Origin: Otis tarda
Taxonomy: Eukaryota; Chordata; Aves; Otidiformes; Otididae
Length of the DNA stretch: 64,000 nt
Direction: 5' to 3'
Assembly: GCA_026413225.1 (NCBI GenBank)
Contig: CM048553.1
Location: 143,538,690 to 143,602,689 of the forward strand
The translations under genes were made by a program, and so were the position numbers. Positions 57,641 through 64,000 of the stretch are shown piece after piece; the stretch's first letter is position 1, and every line of letters begins with the position of its first letter. The notes beneath the pieces were generated by a model, which was not told where the DNA came from, did no database searches, and saw nothing but the letters and a program-made list of their open reading frames with translations.

Positions 57641-60600
57641 GTGTTCCATAGCTGATCGTAAGGACATCATAGTGAAAGACACTTCATACACTATGGAGCA
57701 GATTTCACTTGCCTTGATCATACAAATAGTTCTGCTGACAATACCTGAGTAGGATTCTGCCTTAGATTTCTATTATGCTGTATTTTATTTATCAGGACAA
57801 GACAGAAAAACAATAACTAAGAAATACATACTATATAGAAGATTGAAGATTTACAAATTCTATCATACTCTACCTTGTCAACCTGAAATTTGACATTTGA
57901 CTACAACATACGAAATCTTTAGAAAATGACAAGCTGCAAAAAAATTATACTTTTTGAATTATTACTGTACTGCAAAATGCCTAGGCTTTTAGATACCAAG
58001 CACTACACTGACAATCTGCCAATATAGGAGTCAGGTATTTAATTTGCATTAGAGATCACAAAATACTGTAAATACAATCTAGAAAGACATCAATGTTGAC
58101 TTCTATCAGGTGAACCCTCATAGAACGGTTCACCTGCAAGTAAGTTTGAACTTACTGTCAGTAAAGATCTGCAGCTGATACCTGGCTTTGCAATTAGGCA
58201 AAAGCAGCACCTCATTATGAGCTCAATCCAGAGCAGCTGATTAGTAACACTGGGTGTGTAAGTGGAGGGAGAAGCAGTGCCAGAGTGGTCTCCAAATATT
58301 TTCTGTCTGTAGAGTACTTTGAACCACTCTGAGCCTCGTCTGATCACTCCTGAAGAGTGAGTAAGCCATACAAAAGCCAGCTATGCCATTCAGAAGCAGC
58401 AGCAGGGCTCCAGGTGGTAGGGCTTCAACACAACTTCCTGCTATCTTTGCTTTTAGAGCTGCTTTAGAGTGGTGAAGATCATTAAATAATTACAGTACAT
58501 TGAGAACTGATGGAACATGTATACATGCCCAAACCATATGTAGTGCTTATATGGAAATACAGAATATGTGCAGGCTTCATATTCAAGAATGTGAAGGAAA
58601 TTAAACTCATTCTCCAACTGCCCAGTGTATAACTATACATAGAGACAAAACTATCTAATTTTAAATTCTATAGCTGATATTAAAAATTAGATTTTATTAA
58701 TTAGTTTGCTATCCCATTTACTGATCAGTCTACCTTTTAGTGATTCTTCAAAGACTCCTGATAAAACACTTACATTAGGATTTCCTCAATGTATTTAAAA
58801 TGGCTTGCCAAGAAGAAGGGAGTATTTTCAACTCTCTTTTCTCCAAATGATAATACTTTTCTGAAGAATGCCTATGTTGTTCAGGCACTATGCATCTGAC
58901 TTATTACCTATACAAAATGTCCAAGAATCATGAGCTAAAGTTCATTGTTTCATAAATTGGACCTTATTTATGTAAATAATTTATTTAAGAATGTAGCTTT
59001 TTTAAAACTTATGTTACACCTAAGCACACATTTTTAGCTAATAGTCTTTGTACAGCTGAGACTTACAGGTAAGGTATTTATACATTTGTAGGTTGGTAAA
59101 TAAATCACTTTTAATGAGGCTTTCTAAATAACTCCCATCCCTTTTTTCCTTAGATAACAAAAACATTAGAAATGGGACATTACTGCATTTAGCTACCAAG
59201 AAAAGGTTAAGACTGTTTGTTTACTAGTTCATTTCTTCTGAAAAGGGAAATACACTTTAAATGCACCAAACAGTCTTTCATTCCGCATTCACAAAATTGT
59301 CTGCGTATTCACTATTACAGCTGGATGAATTTTTCTGTTGGGCATAGGAACAAGATATGAAAATAACTTAGAAAAATTGAGGAAATAGGCTGTGTGGCAT
59401 GTGTGTCCAGTTATTATTCAGTTTAGAACAGCTGAACAAAATAGGTAAAAGGTTCAGATTTAATGTAGATTAGGGCAGATGACTGTTTTAAACTTGAATT
59501 TGTCGTTAGTGTAGTTACCAAGTAATTGTGCACATAATGGAAACTGTTTGTTGCTTGATAATTTTGTTAAATAAGTCAATAAAGGGACTAAAGACTGAGC
59601 AAACAGAGACCTAGTTATCCCTTCTCATCAAAGTCAATCCTTTTATCTGTCACAGTTTCAAGACATGATACTATCAACAGATTATTTCCAGAAATAAACA
59701 TTCTGAAATTTCCAATCCAGCCAGAAAAAAAAAAAAAAATAGAGTGATATCTGTACAAAGAGAGGGCAGGGAAGAAACTTTGAATGCTTTCTTCTATGTA
59801 CTGCTAGTGTCCAAACCATAATTTTTATGTTGAAGAATGTAAGTAGCGGTCAGTTATCCTATCTTTAGTGGATCTACCCACTGTTTGAGGAAATTAAACT
59901 GAAGGAGTGATAGTGCCTACCGCTTCTCATCCATGCTCCAAATCCTACGCCTAAGATGATTTTGAAACACAGAGAATAGTTAATTCTATTCCTGCCCCCC
60001 AATTTAAATGTTTCTTCAGAAGGCAGCCAGTCTGGGAGTCAGTGGATCCTTTTCTCCTCTGTTGTGTGTGGGCAAGGATGGTGTTTACCCTGGAGGTAAC
60101 TTTCCAAATTACTGTCCCCTGACTTTTTTTAAGCAAGGCTGAAACATCAAGCGAGGAATTAGTTTTGTCTTATTCAAGTCAGCGGAAGACACATGAGCAC
60201 ACAGAGGATATACTTATGGTTTTGGAACGTAGACTGAGGTCTTTATCTCCCATTCTACATATAACGAGAGCTTCCAAAACATGTAACTAAACTGACTACT
60301 CCTATTGGATATTTAGATTTATGTATAATGGTTTAAGAAATAAACTAGTGAATCTTAAAGTTGTATATAGATGCTTTCTTGACAATCAGTTCTTCAAACC
60401 ATTTGTCCCCTGGGGCAGATGCCTCATCTTGCTTACTTTTCTACCATAGGCATACAGTTCACTAGATCATGGAACATACAACAGACTCCTGGGCAATGTT
60501 GTTATGTTGACCTATTTCTCTGTTCAAAACAAGAAATGACTATGTACTGCTGAAGTGAGATAAGGTTAAATGACTTATTAACACTTATGTACAGTATAAG

Positions 60601-61849
60601 TAGCTTAGTTTCTCAAAATTTGCTAAAACACCAAATTAAAGAAATGTTGTTTTCTTTGGAATTTTTAAATTACACATCAGCTAGGACTGAGGAACGTACT
60701 CTAAAGAACCTGCTTTTGGATCCCATCTGTAAGTGCTAATATCAGAGGTATTATTGTAAATTTTACCTTATTGCATCTTCCGTCTTGTTTGCATCTTTGT
60801 GAATTTTACGAATGGCTTTATTTCATCATTTCTTTCAACTCTGTTTCAGAAATATATATAAAATAATTTATGTTCAAGGTTGAGGAAAAACCTACTCTGA
60901 GGTCTTTTTTTTTAATTTGTTTTTCTTATATAATGGTAGAGTAATGGTCATATATGACATTTGAGAAATAAGAATAATAAATTTATTGCTGACAACAATT
61001 GCAATTAAAAAAACCCCAAACCTGAATTGGGTTGCCTTTCATATATGATACTGTATTATATATGAAATTCAAATTAAATTCATGTCCTAAAAGGCCAGTG
61101 GCAGGAACAGGAGGTAAAAATACATTTTTTAAGAGCTCATAGGTTTCATGCACTAAATCATTAATATCAGTCACACATATAAGAATGAATTAATGCCATG
61201 ACTAGTGTACTGATACATTTGACTTATGGACATGGAAGTTGGAGACATAAAAATACTGAATGTTATAAAAGTCATACATGTTATACTTGGTAAGCCAGTG
61301 CTTCTTTAACATTGATTTTAAAATGGAACTGCAACCAGCTGTTTACCAGCTAGTGAAACTGAGGGAATCAACTCCCTCTAAACTTGTTTGGAAAATCTTG
61401 AAGCTTCAGTGCAGTGCCAAATAAACTTGAGATGAAATAAGGCCTGGAAGCTGCTCATATTTAAACATTCGCTTCAGCTGAGAGTTAAATTAGACAAAAA
61501 AAGAAAAGAGAAAAGAGCATGAACAGAGAAGCAAGCAATAACACAGCCAAGTATTGCACAGTTGTGCCTCTTCTACCACTCTTGAACTATCAGGTACCGA
61601 TACGAGTCAGGAAAGATTTGTTTGTGCTGGACAATTTGAGGAAACATGTTATAGTGTAAGAAAGTGGAGAGAGATCTAGTTACCTCTAGTTACCTCTGGT
61701 AAACTGACTTACTTAACACCTGCTAGTTTGAGGTATAGTTATGATCCATCTCAGAAAACCTCTCCTGTGCTCAGAGGAAGATATAAACTGCAAAGAATAA
61801 AAAGTTTCTTCCTAGTTCTTTGAAAGGCCACTGGCAAAAACCCTGGAGG
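57641..61849. other. Unique AT-rich DNA, no gene seen
   Basis: An A15 run lies at 59725-59739. Frames are at most 85 codons. The inverted repeat at 61,037-61,067 is listed separately. Confidence 0.5.
61037..61067. repeat. 10-bp perfect inverted repeat
   Basis: TTTCATATAT (61037-61046) and ATATATGAAA (61058-61067) are exact complements around an 11-base spacer. In AT-rich DNA this can arise by chance. Confidence 0.85.
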
Positions 61850-61868
61850 AAAAAAAAAAAAAAAAAAA
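61850..61868. repeat. Poly-A run (19)
   Basis: Nineteen A, followed by further purine-rich blocks to about 61,950 (aaaaaaagccaac, gggaaaaaaaagagag). No retrotransposed body is recognised. Confidence 0.95.
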
Positions 61869-62699
61869 GTATATGTAATGGAAGAAACAAAATAGCAGGG
61901 GAAAAAAAGCCAACAAACCTAAAGGGAAAAAAAAGAGAGAAAAAAGAATCAATTTCTAAGAAAACAGTATTTTCCATCTCCCACTTGAGAGAGGAGCAGT
62001 AGGCCAATGAGAAGGACATACAGCTCATAAACAGACAACTCACGTGGTGGAGTTGGAGGCTCACAGCGTTTTCGACTGCTACTGTTCCCAAGATTCACCT
62101 ATACATGAGCTTAGAAGGAAGAGATCAGCAAAGGAAAGGAAAATAGACCATTATAAATGTCATCATTATATAAATGAACAAATTCCCAGAAACACAGGAG
62201 GATCATTTTTTGCTATTCTACACAAAAATTTATCTCAAAAATGGGGCAAAAAGTAGAATTTGAAAGAGGTAAAATTTATCTACATATTTCAATTGTTTTA
62301 AACATATCTTCAAGGCCCAATATTAAACTATGTGAAGACGGGGTAATATTAGAAAGCATCTATAGCAAAGTGGCAGTGGCTACAGCTAGATGGATTTTCC
62401 AACTTAGTCTATTTAATTTCAGTTTTACAGATTTATTTTAAAATTATGTTTACTTGAGTCATATGTAGAATCAAAGGCCCTTCTAGAAAGCTTTGTAATT
62501 TCAAGATTATTTCATATTAATTTAATTTTACTATCAATTAAAGGCTCTACTATGTGCCATGCTTTTGAGTGCCACAGAAAATAATCCTTTATTATTGTTG
62601 TTGTTGTTTCATCAACAAAAGGGTCACACAGCACATTACTCCCATAGGTCAAGCCTAGTGTGTTCCCTGGGGGGCCTTTGTTCTCCCCTCTAAGTGCAC
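61869..62699. other. Unique AT-rich DNA, no gene seen
   Basis: A short (TTG)n stretch lies near 62,596-62,608. Frames are at most 70 codons. Confidence 0.5.
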
Positions 62700-62900
62700 T
62701 GGCTACCAACTTCCCCACTCCTCTGTATTTTGGAAACTCTTTGCAGCTCCTTCAGCTCCTTACTTCATTATAGTTTCTAGATACATCCCTACGCTTCCTC
62801 TTCTCCCAAACTAGGATACCCTCTTCTCTTACCTTCATGCCAGAATTTTTCTCTGTGTTTATCCCTTCCTCTTACTACCCTCTTCCCAGTCACCATTCTG
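62700..62900 (+). repeat. Pyrimidine-biased tract
   Basis: T/C-rich words (cttcctcttctccc, ccttcctcttactaccctcttccc) over about 200 bases, similar in character to the tracts at 11.74-12.24 and 56.64-57.64 kb. Confidence 0.55.
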
Positions 62901-64000
62901 ACAGTCATTCTCTTTACAACGAGAGTACAATTCTCATCAATTTATTCAGGAATTTCCATATTTTAAAAAGAGGGAAAGTGATTACACTAGAAAGTCTATA
63001 GGCTGCTACAGAGGTGCTTTTAGATTCTGGATGTGGTAATCAGAATTCCATCTATTTCTGTTTTTCCCTGTCCAGCTACTAGGAAAAGTAATTGTTTTTG
63101 ACCCATGGATTCACGCAAATTGACCAAATATAGAATTCCAGGCATTGTATAGTAGAAGTAGACAGAAAACGGATTGAGCTGGGTATTGAATCTCCCCTTA
63201 ATTTGGCAGTTATGCTGTTGTCACTTCTTTGTACAGCCTTGCTGCTAACCTACGAATAGCAATGCAAAGCTGATTTCTGCAGAATAATTTAAATACACAG
63301 TTAAACTACAAAGCTTACTTAGAATGAAATCCCTGTTTATTACAAGCACAACTGCAAGAGCCATTCTTTTTTCAATGGTAAATAGTACCATTAGTGTAAA
63401 CACAAAGTTAGCTGAGTAGCGTAGACTTATTATTTGCATTTCTCAAGATATGCTTTTGTTAGTCTGGATAGGTACAATTCTTCTTTGTCTGCTTCTCCAT
63501 GATACTGTTTCTACAATACTATGTCAAAACTGACTGATGGAAATTAATTTCTGTAAAGGTACTACATATTGCCATTCAATATTAAAATGACTATTGATAC
63601 ATACGGAATAGCAAAATCCATCTATATATTTTAAAGTGAAATATGATTACCCATGACTTTTAATATGTCATCATTATGCATAATAATACACGTTTTGTCA
63701 TAAACTTGTATACTTAGTATAATAGATAACAACAATACTTTAGCCTATCAACTGAAAAATAAGTATTCAATAGTAAAAGACAATTAAAACTAGTCATTGC
63801 ATTTATTTTTTTCAAACGCTTTCTAAAAAAATGTTAAAGGCTTCCTTGAAATGCATGCATACCTATAAGTGTTACACATCTGGGCAGTATGTAGATGATG
63901 AGAGTGACTGGATTTAATATATGCATCTGACTACAGAGAGGCAATATAGTTTTTGATTTGCATGTTATATTTTTCATATGTGCACAGTTTTTGGTGCACA
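62901..64000. other. Unique AT-rich DNA, no gene seen
   Basis: Nothing recognised to the right edge of the window. Confidence 0.5.

Noticed and set aside
1..64000. CRISPR arrays, operons, phage or plasmid functions, rRNA genes
   Set aside because: No regularly spaced repeats, no ribosome-binding-site/ORF organisation and no rRNA-like sequence; the content is plainly vertebrate.

Overview
The window is non-coding vertebrate DNA, most likely from a bird. The strongest evidence is its repeats: two CR1 LINE copies with avian-type 3' ends (8-bp units ending in ATTCTATG), a much older CR1/L3-like relic and a few degraded MIR-like fragments. There is no bacterial gene organisation, no operon, no RNA gene and no CRISPR-like array. 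Outside the repeats the sequence is AT-rich and CpG-poor, and reading frames stay short. I found no host protein-coding exon that I can defend, so the stretch is either intergenic (gene-desert-like) or lies inside a very large intron.

Layout. 1-180: old minus-strand CR1 scrap. 181-30,570: mostly unique AT-rich DNA with homopolymers, short microsatellites, MIR-like scraps (about 4.69-4.79 and 22.94-23.05 kb), a cluster of nested direct and inverted repeats (11.13-11.26 kb), a pyrimidine-biased tract (11.74-12.24 kb), a CpG-bearing GC-rich block that could be a solo LTR (19.57-20.12 kb) and a CpG cluster holding a 15-bp palindrome (21.2-21.3 kb). 30,575-31,745: ancient plus-strand CR1/L3-like LINE, recognisable from RT motif remnants. 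37,721 to about 41,720: a nearly full-length minus-strand CR1, which is unusual because most avian copies are short 3' fragments. Its ORF1 (esterase-like) is open for 238 codons. Its ORF2 (endonuclease plus reverse transcriptase) is broken by two frameshifts and two stops, and several key residues are lost. 48,099-48,590: a second CR1, 5'-truncated, about 95% identical by eye to the 3' end of the first and in the same orientation. 56.6-57.6 and 62.7-62.9 kb: further pyrimidine-biased tracts.

Several blocks (about 2.56-2.88, 14.09-14.35, 35.98-36.56, 36.72-36.87, 42.90-43.11, 43.62-44.11, 44.88-45.13 and 49.73-50.06 kb) have the look of vertebrate conserved non-coding regulatory DNA: balanced composition, retained CpGs and clustered homeodomain, SOX, POU or MEIS-like words. 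That is pattern recognition only; alignment between species would decide it. I see no convincing new biological system. The most informative things here are the long CR1 with its decay pattern, the direct CR1 pair bracketing candidate regulatory elements, and the candidate enhancers.
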